Assembly: GCF_017742995.1 (NCBI RefSeq) | Contig: NZ_CP072425.1 | Span: 4,039,001-4,103,000, forward strand | From: Pseudoalteromonas viridis | GTDB lineage: Bacteria > Pseudomonadota > Gammaproteobacteria > Enterobacterales > Alteromonadaceae | DNA length: 64,000 nt | Direction: 5' to 3' | Shown here: in pieces, positions 46,163-55,880 of the stretch | Position numbering within the stretch: position 1 is the first letter of the stretch | Layout of the letters: each line of letters starts with the position of its first letter | Made by a program: the position numbers and the translations under genes | Notes under the pieces: model-generated | Told to the model about the DNA's origin: nothing | Database searches by the model: none | The model's input: the letters and a program-made list of their open reading frames with translations, nothing else

Positions 46163-48232
46163 ATGACGCGCTCGTCACTCACAAAACCGTTTGCACTGTC
46201 ACCCATTATGCTATGCATGGCATTTCAGATACAGGCAAACAGCAACGCAGACATAGAACACATTGAGGTGCATTACAAGCGCAGCTCAATCACCTCTGAG
46301 ATCACCGAAGACACAGAAAAATTGATTGAGATGCCCGGCGCAATGGGCGATCCGTTGCGGGCTGTGTATGCATTACCCGGTGTGGTTGCCGCCGGTGGCT
46401 CCATGAGTGAACCCGCCGTGCGCGGCTCTTCGCCAAGCGACAACATGTTCGAAGTGGACTTTATGCCTGCGGGTTACATTTTCCACGACTTTGGCAGCTC
46501 TATCTTCAATCGCTATATCATTCAGGATTTTCAGCTTTACTCAGCCGGCTACGGCAGCAGCTACAGTAACGCAACGGGCGCAGTGTTTGACGTCACCCTG
46601 CGTAACCCCAAATATCAGCCAATCACCACCACACTCGATCTCACCATGTTCAATGCCGGTGTTTTTGTGGAAGGTCAGCTTAGCGACAGCACCGCTTTCT
46701 ATGTCTCGGGACGCAAGAGTACACTTCCCTTGTTCTTTGAAGAAGGTGAAGAGCTCGAAGATGACGACGGAGAGCCAACCGGTGTGATCATCAATGATGC
46801 GCCGGACGATCACGACTATCAGGGTAAGTTTTTATGGGATATTAACGCCAACAACACCCTGACCTTCAACTTTACCGGCGCAGAAGACTCCGCAGCAGCC
46901 GGATTTAACGAACGCTCCGAGCTGGCGCAAAAGACCCCGGAGTTTCAAGGGGACGCACGGTTCATCAGGGAATTCAACAGCCAGAACGTGTTGTGGGACC
47001 ATTATAATGACAAGCTGCATCTGCGTGTGGGGATTGGTGCACTGGACCATTCAGGCCGACTGGAATATGGCCGCCGCGCCACAGTTTCTGCCGGCTATTT
47101 TGAAGAAGAGTCGGAAAAACAATATACCTACAAGGCACGACTGAACTACCGTATCAACCCAGCCCATCAGCTTGTTCTGGACGCTGCTTACTTTGATAAC
47201 GAAACGGAATATAGCTACGACACCTTTCAGTACTTGTGTACTGAACTGGACCCCGACTGCGACCTGAAAAAAGGTGAGCGGATCAGCGGCAAGCGCACCA
47301 TAGACATCGACAGTGGTTTTGTTGGCCTGGCGCATATCTGGCAACTGAGCGATGACTGGCAGAGCGAGCTGGGAGTACAAAGCCAGCATAACAAATACAC
47401 GGATGAAACCTTCACCTCGCCTCGTCTTGCGATCAGTTACTATGTGACAGAAGACAGCACCATCAGTGCCAAGGCGGGTCGCTACAACCGCATGCAGAAT
47501 GTGGAATACATTTTGCCAGACATTGGTAACCCCAAGCTGAAATCTCAGGTGTCGGATCACTATACGCTGGGCTTCAGTCAGCAACTGAAGAATGAGTGGA
47601 GCTGGTCAATTGAGGGATATTATAAAACCATGGATGATCTGCCGCTTGCCATCGACGACGGCCCCAATGCCGCTGATTTGTATAGCAACGACGTTGAAGG
47701 ACGCGCCTATGGTGTAGACCTGCTGATCAACAAAAACAAGACCGATAACTGGTATGGCTGGGTAGCATTGAGCTATGCCAAAAGTGAGCGCACCGATCTT
47801 AGCCAGAATATCACCCGCGACTATTTCGCCGATACGCCGCTGGTGTTTAATGCCGTATTCCATTACGAGATCAATGAAAAGTGGCAAGGTGGTTTTAACT
47901 TTACCGCGCGCAGCGGTCAGGCCTATACCCCCATTGTCGGTGTCAGAGAAAACCCCGACCATAATGGCCGCTTTTTACCTGTCTATGGCGAACCCTTCTC
48001 AGAGCGGTTCAAAGTGTATCACCGCCTGGATATTCGCTTTGAGCGTAAAACCGAACTATTCGGCAACGATGGCAAGCTGATCTTTGAACTCATGAATGCC
48101 TATGGCCAGGAAAACATTGCCTATATTGACCTGGACTACGACAGAGTTAAGTCCGTTAACGACCTGTACATAGAAGAAGAGGAAGATGATTTCTCTATCC
48201 GCCCGTCGATTGGGTTTAGCGTGACCTTCTAA
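46163..48232 (+). CDS. TonB-dependent outer-membrane receptor
   Basis: 689 residues. Signal peptide MTRSSLTKPFALSPIMLCMAFQIQA, short lead IEHIEVHYKRSS, plug with PGAMGDPLRAVYALPGVVAAGG and AVRGSSPSDNMFEVDFMP, and a barrel ending FSIRPSIGFSVTF. The plug text PLRAVYALPGV resembles receptors of the outer-membrane-receptor class found beside catabolic genes, without the GSDA motif. Substrate unknown. No Fur-like site was found upstream. Transcribed singly and followed by an inverted repeat. Confidence 0.87.
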   Translation: MTRSSLTKPFALSPIMLCMAFQIQANSNADIEHIEVHYKRSSITSEITEDTEKLIEMPGAMGDPLRAVYALPGVVAAGGSMSEPAVRGSSPSDNMFEVDFMPAGYIFHDFGSSIFNRYIIQDFQLYSAGYGSSYSNATGAVFDVTLRNPKYQPITTTLDLTMFNAGVFVEGQLSDSTAFYVSGRKSTLPLFFEEGEELEDDDGEPTGVIINDAPDDHDYQGKFLWDINANNTLTFNFTGAEDSAAAGFNERSELAQKTPEFQGDARFIREFNSQNVLWDHYNDKLHLRVGIGALDHSGRLEYGRRATVSAGYFEEESEKQYTYKARLNYRINPAHQLVLDAAYFDNETEYSYDTFQYLCTELDPDCDLKKGERISGKRTIDIDSGFVGLAHIWQLSDDWQSELGVQSQHNKYTDETFTSPRLAISYYVTEDSTISAKAGRYNRMQNVEYILPDIGNPKLKSQVSDHYTLGFSQQLKNEWSWSIEGYYKTMDDLPLAIDDGPNAADLYSNDVEGRAYGVDLLINKNKTDNWYGWVALSYAKSERTDLSQNITRDYFADTPLVFNAVFHYEINEKWQGGFNFTARSGQAYTPIVGVRENPDHNGRFLPVYGEPFSERFKVYHRLDIRFERKTELFGNDGKLIFELMNAYGQENIAYIDLDYDRVKSVNDLYIEEEEDDFSIRPSIGFSVTF

Positions 48233-48246
48233 CACTTCCCCTGAAA

Positions 48247-48288
48247 AGGCCGGACGCAGGCAATTGAGGCTTGCGTTTTCGGCCTTCT
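48247..48288 (+). terminator. Long hairpin after the TonB receptor
   Basis: AAGGCCG/CGGCCTT outer arms and ACGCAGGC/GGCTTGCGT inner arms form a 42-nt cruciform-like hairpin. The 3' flank TCTCCTTGC is not a clean T-run, so it may be a weak terminator. Confidence 0.55.
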
Positions 48289-48330
48289 CCTTGCATGATC
48301 GGCGCCTTTGATAGTCCGGAGACCTGAACC

Positions 48331-48609
48331 ATGCCAAAAGCCTGTGCCTACCACATTTTAGTTAAAACCGAAAAAGAGTGCCTTGCCATAAAAGCTAAGC
48401 TTGCCAAAGGCGGCGACTTCAACAAACTGGCCAAACAGCATTCTTTGTGTCCATCGAAAAAGCGCGGTGGCGATCTTGGTGAGTTTAATAAAGGCGATAT
48501 GGTTAAAGCATTCGATGATGTGGTGTTCAAAAAGCCGCTTTATGAAGTCCACGGTCCGGTCAAGACTAAGTTTGGTTACCACCTTATCAAAACGGTCTAT
48601 CGCTCTTAA
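48331..48609 (+). CDS. ppiC: Peptidyl-prolyl isomerase PpiC (parvulin)
   Basis: 92 residues, a bare parvulin domain like E. coli PpiC (93). AYHILVKTEKECLAIKAKLAKGGDF, KQHSLCPSKKRGGDLGEF and VKTKFGYHLIKTVYR cover the fold, with the catalytic His, Cys and Leu positions in place. No signal peptide, so it is cytoplasmic. GGAG lies about 10 bases upstream of ATG 48331. Confidence 0.95.
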   Translation: MPKACAYHILVKTEKECLAIKAKLAKGGDFNKLAKQHSLCPSKKRGGDLGEFNKGDMVKAFDDVVFKKPLYEVHGPVKTKFGYHLIKTVYRS

Positions 48610-48711
48610 CGCGTCATCGGTTTTCTCAATCATGACCATCGATTTTTGGTGGTTTCATTTTGCATGCAGGCCGATATACTGATTAGCAATAAAAATGATT
48701 TGGAGACCTCT

Positions 48712-48975
48712 ATGTTTACTGTGATTTTTGGCCGTGAAGGCTGCCCTTATTGTGTCCGTGCAAAAGACTTGGCAGAGCGCCTGAGCAATGAACGCGACGA
48801 TTTTAAGTTTCGTTACATTGATATCATCAAAGAAGGCGTCAGCAAGGCTGATTTGGAAAAATCCGCAGGTAAGCCTTGTCCAACGGTACCGCAAATTTTC
48901 GTCGACCAGGACCACATTGGCGGCTTTACCGAGTTTGAAGCTTTTGCCAAAGAGAACCTGGGCCTGTATCAGTAA
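48712..48975 (+). CDS. grxA: Glutaredoxin 1 (GrxA)
   Basis: 87 residues from ATG 48712: MFTVIFGREGCPYCVRAKDL holds the CPYC redox site (11-14), with TVPQIFVDQDHIGGFTEFEAF, the cis-proline and glutathione-binding GG. It reduces ribonucleotide reductase and mixed disulphides with glutathione made through gshA. The start is chosen because GGAG lies eight bases upstream; the frame opens 22 codons earlier. It follows ppiC by about 100 bp. Confidence 0.96.
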   Translation: MFTVIFGREGCPYCVRAKDLAERLSNERDDFKFRYIDIIKEGVSKADLEKSAGKPCPTVPQIFVDQDHIGGFTEFEAFAKENLGLYQ

Positions 48976-49170
48976 CACAGTGTCGTATTATCCTTGCCTG
49001 AGTCGCCATTAAGCTGCAATTCAGGCATGATTTTCCCTTAAAAATAGCCACTTACCTGCCAATCTAACAGCTCAAAAAAATAAATGAGTTTATTTTTTGA
49101 CCAATATCAAATACCTACAAAATTAGTGCCAATTTATGCAAGCAATTGTTTTTTCTTTGCTGTACAATGC

Positions 49171-49199
49171 CGCCTCTTTTAACTTGTTGAGGCGCATTA
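49171..49199 (+). promoter_or_regulatory. Hairpin covering the deaD ribosome-binding site
   Basis: CGCCTC (49171-49176) pairs with GAGGCG (49189-49194), a 12-base loop between; GAGG in the 3' arm is the Shine-Dalgarno seven bases before ATG. Sequestration would be an RNA-level switch. However TACAAT at 49163-49168 could be a -10 that starts the RNA inside the 5' arm, which would abolish it. Confidence 0.35.
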
Positions 49200-51044
49200 A
49201 TGTCAGAACCAGTCACGTTTGAATCTTTAGATCTTTCTCCTGCAATTTTAAAGGCAGTCGAAGAGCTGGGATATCAATCACCTTCTGAGATCCAGGCTCA
49301 ATGTATACCGTTATTGCTAGAAAGAAAGGACGTGCTGGGACTAGCGCAGACGGGTACGGGCAAAACGGCGGCGTTCGCGTTGCCGCTATTAAACAATGTT
49401 GACGCATCCGTTAAGCAACCACAGATATTAGTATTGACTCCAACACGCGAACTGGCTTTACAGGTCGCGGAAGCCTTCAACCAATACGCTAAATACACCA
49501 AAGGTGTTGAAGTATTGGCTCTGTACGGCGGACAAAGCTATGGCGTGCAGCTAAGTGCACTGCGCCGTGGCGCACAGATCATTGTGGCAACACCGGGTCG
49601 TTTGATTGACCATATTAACCGTAAGACCATTGATTTGTCGGATCTGAAAGCCCTAGTGCTGGACGAGGCCGATGAAATGCTACGCATGGGCTTTATCGAT
49701 GATGTTGAGAGCATCATGGAAAAAACACCAGTAGAGAAGCAAACCTGTTTGTTCTCTGCAACCATGCCAAAGCAGATCCAATCTATTTGTTCTAAGTATT
49801 TAGATAACGCAGAGCAAGTAAAAATCACGCCACGTAACTCAACTGTTGACACAATTGAGCAAGTTTACTGGCGTGCAACGACGCATAAAAACAAAGCCAT
49901 CGTACGCTTCTTAGAAGCGGAAGATTACGATGCGTCTATCGTGTTTGTGCGTACTCGTAACGACACCGTTCAGCTGGCTGAACTACTTGAGCGCGAAGGC
50001 TTCTCTGCGGCACCACTGAATGGTGACATGAACCAGCAAGCCCGTGAGCGCACAGTAGAGCGTCTGAAAAGCGGTCTGTTAGACATCGTAATCGCAACTG
50101 ACGTTGCAGCACGTGGTCTGGACGTAGATCGTCTGAGCCTGGTTATCAACTATGATATCCCGCAAGACAGCGAAGCCTATGTACACCGTATCGGCCGTAC
50201 TGGTCGTGCTGGTCGTAAAGGTAAAGCTATCCTGTTCGTGAAAGGTAATGAACGTTACCTGCTACGTAACATCATGCGTCATACCCGCTCTGACATCGAG
50301 CAGGTTGAACTGCCTAACGCAAAAGTCGTTGAGCAAAAGCGCATTGAAGCACTACAAGGCAAGCTAAGCCTGGCGCTTGATCACAAAGACATCGAGTTCT
50401 TCAGTGAAGTAGCACAGGGCATGGCTGAAAAGCTGGAACTGAGCCAAACTGAGTTGTCTGCTGCACTTCTGTGCCTGGCACAGCAGCAGTCGCCGCTGAA
50501 AGTTCAGGAAATTCAGGTGCAACGTGAACGTCGCGAACGCGATGGTAACCGTGACGGAAACCGCGAGCGTCGTGGTGAACGTGGTGAACGCAAAGGCAAT
50601 GCACGTCGCAACACCGGTCCTATGGATACCTATCGTATCGAAGTCGGTCGTGAGCACGGCGTACAGGTCAAGAACATTGTTGGTGCGATTGCTAACGAAG
50701 CTGATATCTCAAGCAAGTTTATCGGTGAGATCCGTTTGTTTGATGAACACAGCACTGTTCAGCTGCCTCAGGATATGCCAGCAGATACGCTGTCACACTT
50801 CCAGAGCGTTTACATTTGTCAGCGCCCAATGAAGATGACCAAGAGCACGCACCCTGCCGATCAGGGCAATGGTGGCGAGCGTCGCGGCGGTGAACGTCGT
50901 TCAGGCGGTCGTGATGAGCGTCGCTTTGAAGGCCGTAACGAACGTGGTGAAGGCCGTGGTGACCGCAAGCGCAGCTTCAAAGATCCACGTGGTGACAAGC
51001 GTGACAATAAGCGCAAAGAGCGCGGCGAGATCAGCTTTTCATAA
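49200..51044 (+). CDS. deaD: ATP-dependent RNA helicase DeaD (CsdA)
   Basis: 614 residues. Q motif, Walker A AQTGTGKTAAFALP, LDEADEML, SAT in FSATMP, and HRIGRTGRAGRKG in the second RecA domain; then a DbpA-like RNA-binding domain and an RGG-like tail rich in Arg and Gly (from about residue 530, with GGERRGGERRSGG). DeaD unwinds rRNA and mRNA and helps 50S assembly in the cold. Length and tail match the cold-shock helicase of marine gammaproteobacteria. Ends in a strong terminator. Confidence 0.96.
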   Translation: MSEPVTFESLDLSPAILKAVEELGYQSPSEIQAQCIPLLLERKDVLGLAQTGTGKTAAFALPLLNNVDASVKQPQILVLTPTRELALQVAEAFNQYAKYTKGVEVLALYGGQSYGVQLSALRRGAQIIVATPGRLIDHINRKTIDLSDLKALVLDEADEMLRMGFIDDVESIMEKTPVEKQTCLFSATMPKQIQSICSKYLDNAEQVKITPRNSTVDTIEQVYWRATTHKNKAIVRFLEAEDYDASIVFVRTRNDTVQLAELLEREGFSAAPLNGDMNQQARERTVERLKSGLLDIVIATDVAARGLDVDRLSLVINYDIPQDSEAYVHRIGRTGRAGRKGKAILFVKGNERYLLRNIMRHTRSDIEQVELPNAKVVEQKRIEALQGKLSLALDHKDIEFFSEVAQGMAEKLELSQTELSAALLCLAQQQSPLKVQEIQVQRERRERDGNRDGNRERRGERGERKGNARRNTGPMDTYRIEVGREHGVQVKNIVGAIANEADISSKFIGEIRLFDEHSTVQLPQDMPADTLSHFQSVYICQRPMKMTKSTHPADQGNGGERRGGERRSGGRDERRFEGRNERGEGRGDRKRSFKDPRGDKRDNKRKERGEISFS

Positions 51045-51057
51045 TCTGATTTAGACG

Positions 51058-51090
51058 AAAAAACCGCTTCCCTTGAAGCGGTTTTTTTAT
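51058..51090. terminator. Bidirectional terminator after deaD
   Basis: AAACCGCTTC/GAAGCGGTTT, a 10-bp stem with a CCTT loop, and runs of A and T on the two sides. Confidence 0.9.
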
Positions 51091-51149
51091 GCCTGGTATT
51101 TAACAACAAGCTAAACCCTAAATGGAGCCCCTAGCGCTCATCGCAATGG

Positions 51150-51977
51150 CTACTTTATCCAGTCGCGCGGATCGAATCGATAGTACTCACTCAACAGATT
51201 AAATAATTCGGGATTTTCCTGTTTCAGTTGTAGTGGCTTTTCAATAAAGGTTTCGGTGATCACCGCGAAAAACTCCGCTTCATTGGTCGCGCCATATTCA
51301 TGCACCACGTGCGGCATATGATACGCCAGCTGAGTTTTTAACTGCTGATAGGCCCGAGACAACACTTCCCCCCATTTTTTGTAACTCATGCCTTTTGGTA
51401 ACTGAGGCGTGCCATTAGTTTGCCCGGTTTGCTGGTCCAGTTGATGGGCAAATTCATGAAATACCAGATTATGCCCGTCTTCTGGTAGCCGGTTGCCTTC
51501 CAGTACATCATGCCAGCTCAGCACCAGTGTGCCGCCGGGCCAGGACTCGCCCTGACGCACCACAGTATGAAAGCTCACCAGCCCTGCACTGTCACGGCTA
51601 TTTTGCCCGGCATAATAGCTGCTGGGGTAGAGTAAGATCTCTTTGACATTAGGATACAGTGGCCACTGTTGATTGAGTACCAACAGGCAGGCATCTGCCG
51701 CGATGATCAGTGCCATAGCCCGATTGGTTTTCAGGCCGTCACGGCCAAGTAACCGCTTCTCACCCAAAAACCACAGGATATGGCGCTCAAGGCGCGCTCT
51801 GTCTGCATCCGTCATATTACGATATATGGGCATATAGCGTAGCAGAACCTGTCTGTCTAACTCACTGAGTGACTGCGTTTTATATTTATGTTGCCAGTAT
51901 GCGCGCTTGATATCATCGAGCCGCCAGTAGATGGCACAGAACACCACCAGGGCAAGGAGTAAACTGATTTCTGTCAT
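51150..51977 (-). CDS. mtfA: Zinc peptidase MtfA
   Basis: 275 residues. MtfA binds the repressor Mlc and has aminopeptidase activity in E. coli. Metalloprotease site HEFAH at 174-178 (FHEFAHQLDQQTG), with a downstream Glu in NEAEFFAVITETF as third ligand. An N-terminal hydrophobic stretch (SLLLALVVFCAIYW) is a possible membrane anchor not typical of E. coli MtfA. Its start points away from hrpB, 114 bp upstream of it. Confidence 0.93.
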   Translation of the reverse strand: MTEISLLLALVVFCAIYWRLDDIKRAYWQHKYKTQSLSELDRQVLLRYMPIYRNMTDADRARLERHILWFLGEKRLLGRDGLKTNRAMALIIAADACLLVLNQQWPLYPNVKEILLYPSSYYAGQNSRDSAGLVSFHTVVRQGESWPGGTLVLSWHDVLEGNRLPEDGHNLVFHEFAHQLDQQTGQTNGTPQLPKGMSYKKWGEVLSRAYQQLKTQLAYHMPHVVHEYGATNEAEFFAVITETFIEKPLQLKQENPELFNLLSEYYRFDPRDWIK

Positions 51978-52091
51978 TAGGTTTTACGCGTTGATATTTT
52001 ACTTTGAGATGCGCCTTGCAGGCAGCCTTTTCAAGCGAGATTTGTTAAAATCCTCAGCACTTTAAAAAATATCTAACAGTATCAAGTCCGT

Positions 52092-54422
52092 ATGTCTTTG
52101 CCCATTGAACAGATCAAAGCCGATTTTTGTCACCTGCTATCCTCTGGCAACGTCATTGTAGCCGCCGCCACCGGCTCAGGAAAATCCACACAACTGCCTG
52201 TCTGGGCAGCCCAACAAGGTCGGGTATTAGTGATCCAGCCCCGGCGGATCGCCTGTACCTCGTTGGCTGAGTATGTTGCCGAGCAACAAGGCAGTGGGCT
52301 TGGTGAACAGATAGGCTATGCTATCCGCTTTGAGGGCCAGTTTAGTCCAAACACCCAGGTCGTTTTTGTAACGCCGGGTGTGGCACTGCGCTGGTATTTT
52401 GAAAGCCGCCTGAGTGATTTTGCCATCGTTATGCTGGATGAATTCCATGAACGGCGCTGGGATATGGACCTGTTACTGGCCATGTTAAAGCAACAGGGAG
52501 AACATCGCCTGGTCGTAACGTCTGCCACCTTGTCGGCTGAGCGGCTGGTCAGTTACCTAGACGCGCCGCTACTGACGTCCAAAGGCAAGATGTTCGATGT
52601 AGAAGAGCGATTTCTTGCCAAGGATATGCGTGCAATGCCAAGTCGCGACAATCTCAGTGACAGAGTAAAAGCAGCCTGCGAGTATGCGCTGCACCATACC
52701 CGTGGCGACATTCTGGTTTTCCTTCCTGGCAAAGGCGAAATCGTGCAATGTGCCGCTCAGCTCAAAGCACTCGATGCTTTGGTTGTCCCCCTGTTCAGTG
52801 GCTGTGCGCCAGATGATCAGCGACTTGCACTGCATCAGCAGCCCAGACAAAGGATCATTTTGGCAACCAATGTGGCAGAAACCTCATTGACCATACCTAA
52901 TATTACCTGTGTGATTGACTCGGGCCTGGAGCGACGCACACACCTGAGAAATGGCAAAACGGTACTGGGCCTGGATGCAATCGGCAGAGACTCCGCAAAA
53001 CAACGCCTGGGTCGGGCCGGACGGACTCAGGAAGGGCTCTGTCTGCGCCTGTATGGACAATATGCGCCTCTGATAGAGAGAACCCCGCCCGAAGTACAAA
53101 GAGAAGCGCTCACTGAGCTGGTGCTAGCTGCTGGCTGTGCCACTGATGGTATCGACTCGCTGAGCTTCATCGACCCGCTGCCTGCCAGCTCAAAACAAAA
53201 AGCACTCGACCTGCTCAGAAAAATCGACGCGCTTGACGCACAAAGCCGTGCAACCGAGCTTGGCAAGCAGCTCTACCCTTTGCCCGTCGATGTGGAACTC
53301 GGTCACCTGATAACTAAAATTCCGGATAACCGCCTGCGCCAGGCAATGATAGATGCCGTCGCTGTGATGTCGGTGCCAGCACGAGTATATCAGCTACCGG
53401 GCTCAGCAGAGCAACTTGACGTGCTCAGCAAGGCGTTGCCCCATAGCTGCGACCTGGAGCTGGTCATCGCACTGCTACGGGGCAAAGCGCCAGGTATACG
53501 CGCAGAGGCAGACGCCCTGCGTGAGGCCAAACAATTCAGTACGCAACTGAGAGAGGCTTTCTCTTTGCCACCACTGGACAAAGCCGCCAGCTATGACCGC
53601 GATGCGCTGCTGAGTGCAATAGCCTCAGTACGCCCGGATTGGCTGTATATCAAAAAGGACAACCGTCGCGGTGGCTTTAGCAATGGTCAGGGTGAAGTGG
53701 TGACAGCAAAAGAATCGCGAGCCCCGGATACAAGTGATGCTATCCTGGTGTTGGATACCTATGCACTGGCCGGCAAAGGCGTTAAACAGGCCACCACCTT
53801 GGCTACGCTGGCCGCCCCAGTAACGCGCTCGTTGCTGATACAGCATGCGAAAACAGACACTACGCTGGAGCGGGCCTACCTGGAAGAAGACACCATCTGG
53901 ATTGAGCTTGTCCGCCACTATGCTGGCGTCGCTTTAGAGCGACAAAGCCACATCGCAAAAGGCCCTCAACTGATCCCGGCTTGTGTTAAGTTAATTGAAC
54001 AAAACCAACTGTTTGCCGGCGCCTGGCAGCAGGTTAGTCGCATGCTGGATTATCAAAAGCTATATCATCAACATGAACAAAGTGAAATGCCAGCAGTGCC
54101 GAGTGCAGCTCAGTGGTTGACACAAGCGCTCGAGGACTTGGGTATTGAGACACAGGAAGATCTGATGCTGATTGAGTCACAGGACCTGTTTTATCTACCC
54201 ATAGAGGACTGGATCATTGAACCCTTTATAGAAAAGTTCCCACTTGAGGTTGTCCTACCTGAATTAACCATGAGTGTGGTTTATAGTTTTACCGCCAAAC
54301 GCATTACCCTCGAATATACTCAAGGTCATCGCAAAGATGCGCCAAAGCGCTGGGAATTACCCACTTGGTCGGGATTTAAAATACGTTATAAAAAGGCGAG
54401 TAAAGTGGTGGATGTAAGATAG
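52092..54422 (+). CDS. hrpB: ATP-dependent helicase HrpB
   Basis: 776 residues. DEAH/RHA helicase of the HrpB group: Walker A AAATGSGKSTQLP, PRRIACTSLAEYVA, MLDEFHERRWDMDLLLA (a DEFH box), SATLSAE, and VAETSLTIPNITCVIDSGLER, RLGRAGRTQEG. HrpB proteins are often slightly longer (about 800-820). The last 160 residues form the HrpB C-terminal region. The DNA of this 3' end from about 53654 recurs, decayed, at 58395-58906. Likely acts on RNA in ribosome assembly; exact role not established. Confidence 0.92.
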   Translation: MSLPIEQIKADFCHLLSSGNVIVAAATGSGKSTQLPVWAAQQGRVLVIQPRRIACTSLAEYVAEQQGSGLGEQIGYAIRFEGQFSPNTQVVFVTPGVALRWYFESRLSDFAIVMLDEFHERRWDMDLLLAMLKQQGEHRLVVTSATLSAERLVSYLDAPLLTSKGKMFDVEERFLAKDMRAMPSRDNLSDRVKAACEYALHHTRGDILVFLPGKGEIVQCAAQLKALDALVVPLFSGCAPDDQRLALHQQPRQRIILATNVAETSLTIPNITCVIDSGLERRTHLRNGKTVLGLDAIGRDSAKQRLGRAGRTQEGLCLRLYGQYAPLIERTPPEVQREALTELVLAAGCATDGIDSLSFIDPLPASSKQKALDLLRKIDALDAQSRATELGKQLYPLPVDVELGHLITKIPDNRLRQAMIDAVAVMSVPARVYQLPGSAEQLDVLSKALPHSCDLELVIALLRGKAPGIRAEADALREAKQFSTQLREAFSLPPLDKAASYDRDALLSAIASVRPDWLYIKKDNRRGGFSNGQGEVVTAKESRAPDTSDAILVLDTYALAGKGVKQATTLATLAAPVTRSLLIQHAKTDTTLERAYLEEDTIWIELVRHYAGVALERQSHIAKGPQLIPACVKLIEQNQLFAGAWQQVSRMLDYQKLYHQHEQSEMPAVPSAAQWLTQALEDLGIETQEDLMLIESQDLFYLPIEDWIIEPFIEKFPLEVVLPELTMSVVYSFTAKRITLEYTQGHRKDAPKRWELPTWSGFKIRYKKASKVVDVR

Positions 54423-54447
54423 ATAGTATCTATTTTTCATTAACTTC

Positions 54448-55761
54448 CTATTGGGCACTATCGGCCTCGCCTACATATGCTATTAGAAGCGCAGAAAACG
54501 GTGAATTATTGATAAACCGCATTGCATGCTCAGGAGATGAGCTATACAGGGACTGAGCAATGCTTTTCGACACTTCTAATTTATCTTGCTCACTTTTAAG
54601 CACTTTCAAATGCTGTATTGCAAAATCAGGTTGATCGTAACTAACCTGCTGCAATACTTGTTTAACGACGTTTTCATTGCCACCACCAACGTTTTGCTCT
54701 TGGACCCAGTCTAGAGCTAATTGAGGATCTCTAAATGATAAAGTTGAAGCTATATCCAATAAAACCTCTTGTTTATCTTGATTTGTAGATTGACTCATGT
54801 ACCAGTTTGCAGCATCAATGGGTGAACTAATTGACCATTGGCTAAACGCCGATTTTAGAAGGCGATTTGTTTTTCTACTTTCTGACAACGAGCTTATCCA
54901 GTAAGTCGCCTCATTGGGAAATTTAGCCACCCAGTCTGAAATCACTTTCTCTTGTAGATTAGGGTTGGAAGCGCTTGTCAATACATTAATCAGCTCAATG
55001 TAATGTTCGCTTGTATTCGCTTGACGCGCAAGAAAGTTTAATGTGCTCTCATTCAAAGATGAATTACGGGCCTGCTCTGATACCTTTTCCAAAGCGTATA
55101 CAGGGTCTGCACGATACAATCCACTTAGGATTACTGCTTCGACCTTCAAATTTTGTGGGTTAGTTAGCGGGTTTTCGCTTTGTGTGGCATACCCCAAATA
55201 CCAGTCATAAGCAGGAAACGGATCTTCGCTGGTCCAAACAGTTAAAATAGACCAAATTGCAGCCCATACCAAATCATTACTTGCTCTCATTTTAAGTGCG
55301 TAGTCGAGCGCTTGTTCTGGTACTTTGCTGCCTAATATTTCGAAAACAATGGCTAATAAGCGCTCTGCCGCAGGGTTAGGTAATACCGAAGTCAAATACT
55401 CTATTTGCATCATTAAACTGTCAATATTCAACCTTTCAAATTCTTTGTAAAAGAAAAATAAAGACTTATTCGGAATAAGTGAGTAATCCGTGCTCTCATA
55501 GGCTATTATAAACTCATCAACATACTGCTTAATAAGCTTTACTTCAGCCTCTTCACCCCATGTATCGACAACAATATCACTTTCATTTAAGGGTCGGTCA
55601 CTATATTTATAGACACTCACATCTGAAGAAGTAGTATTAACATTCTTTAAATCTGAGTTCACTTCATTAGAGAGATCTAAACTATAAATTGCGAAAAAGA
55701 AGCCTGAAATAAAAGAGGTAGAAATCAGCGAGATAATTAAAAAAACTTTCCTAAGCAACAT
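54448..55761 (-). CDS. Membrane-anchored helical-repeat protein, unknown function
   Basis: 437 residues. One N-terminal membrane segment (VFLIISLISTSFISGFFFAIY), then a large helical region with degenerate repeats built on a P..A..W pattern: FPAYDWYLGYA, DPVYALEKV, NEATYWISSL, SPIDAANWYMSQ, DPQLALDWVQEQ, SPEHAMRFINN. This suggests a TPR- or Sel1-like solenoid, probably in the periplasm. No catalytic motif. AT-richer than hrpB beside it. It lies inside the segment bracketed by the two hrpB 3' ends. No family recognised. Confidence 0.8.
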   Translation of the reverse strand: MLLRKVFLIISLISTSFISGFFFAIYSLDLSNEVNSDLKNVNTTSSDVSVYKYSDRPLNESDIVVDTWGEEAEVKLIKQYVDEFIIAYESTDYSLIPNKSLFFFYKEFERLNIDSLMMQIEYLTSVLPNPAAERLLAIVFEILGSKVPEQALDYALKMRASNDLVWAAIWSILTVWTSEDPFPAYDWYLGYATQSENPLTNPQNLKVEAVILSGLYRADPVYALEKVSEQARNSSLNESTLNFLARQANTSEHYIELINVLTSASNPNLQEKVISDWVAKFPNEATYWISSLSESRKTNRLLKSAFSQWSISSPIDAANWYMSQSTNQDKQEVLLDIASTLSFRDPQLALDWVQEQNVGGGNENVVKQVLQQVSYDQPDFAIQHLKVLKSEQDKLEVSKSIAQSLYSSSPEHAMRFINNSPFSALLIAYVGEADSAQ

Positions 55762-55880
55762 AATCCATCCTGCTTATAAAAAACACTAAGCCAGTTCCAA
55801 AAATTAAAAAAGGAAGCAAGTTACTGTTCACAACAAGCTCCCTGTAAAATACAAATGCACCTTACACTAACATAAATATA

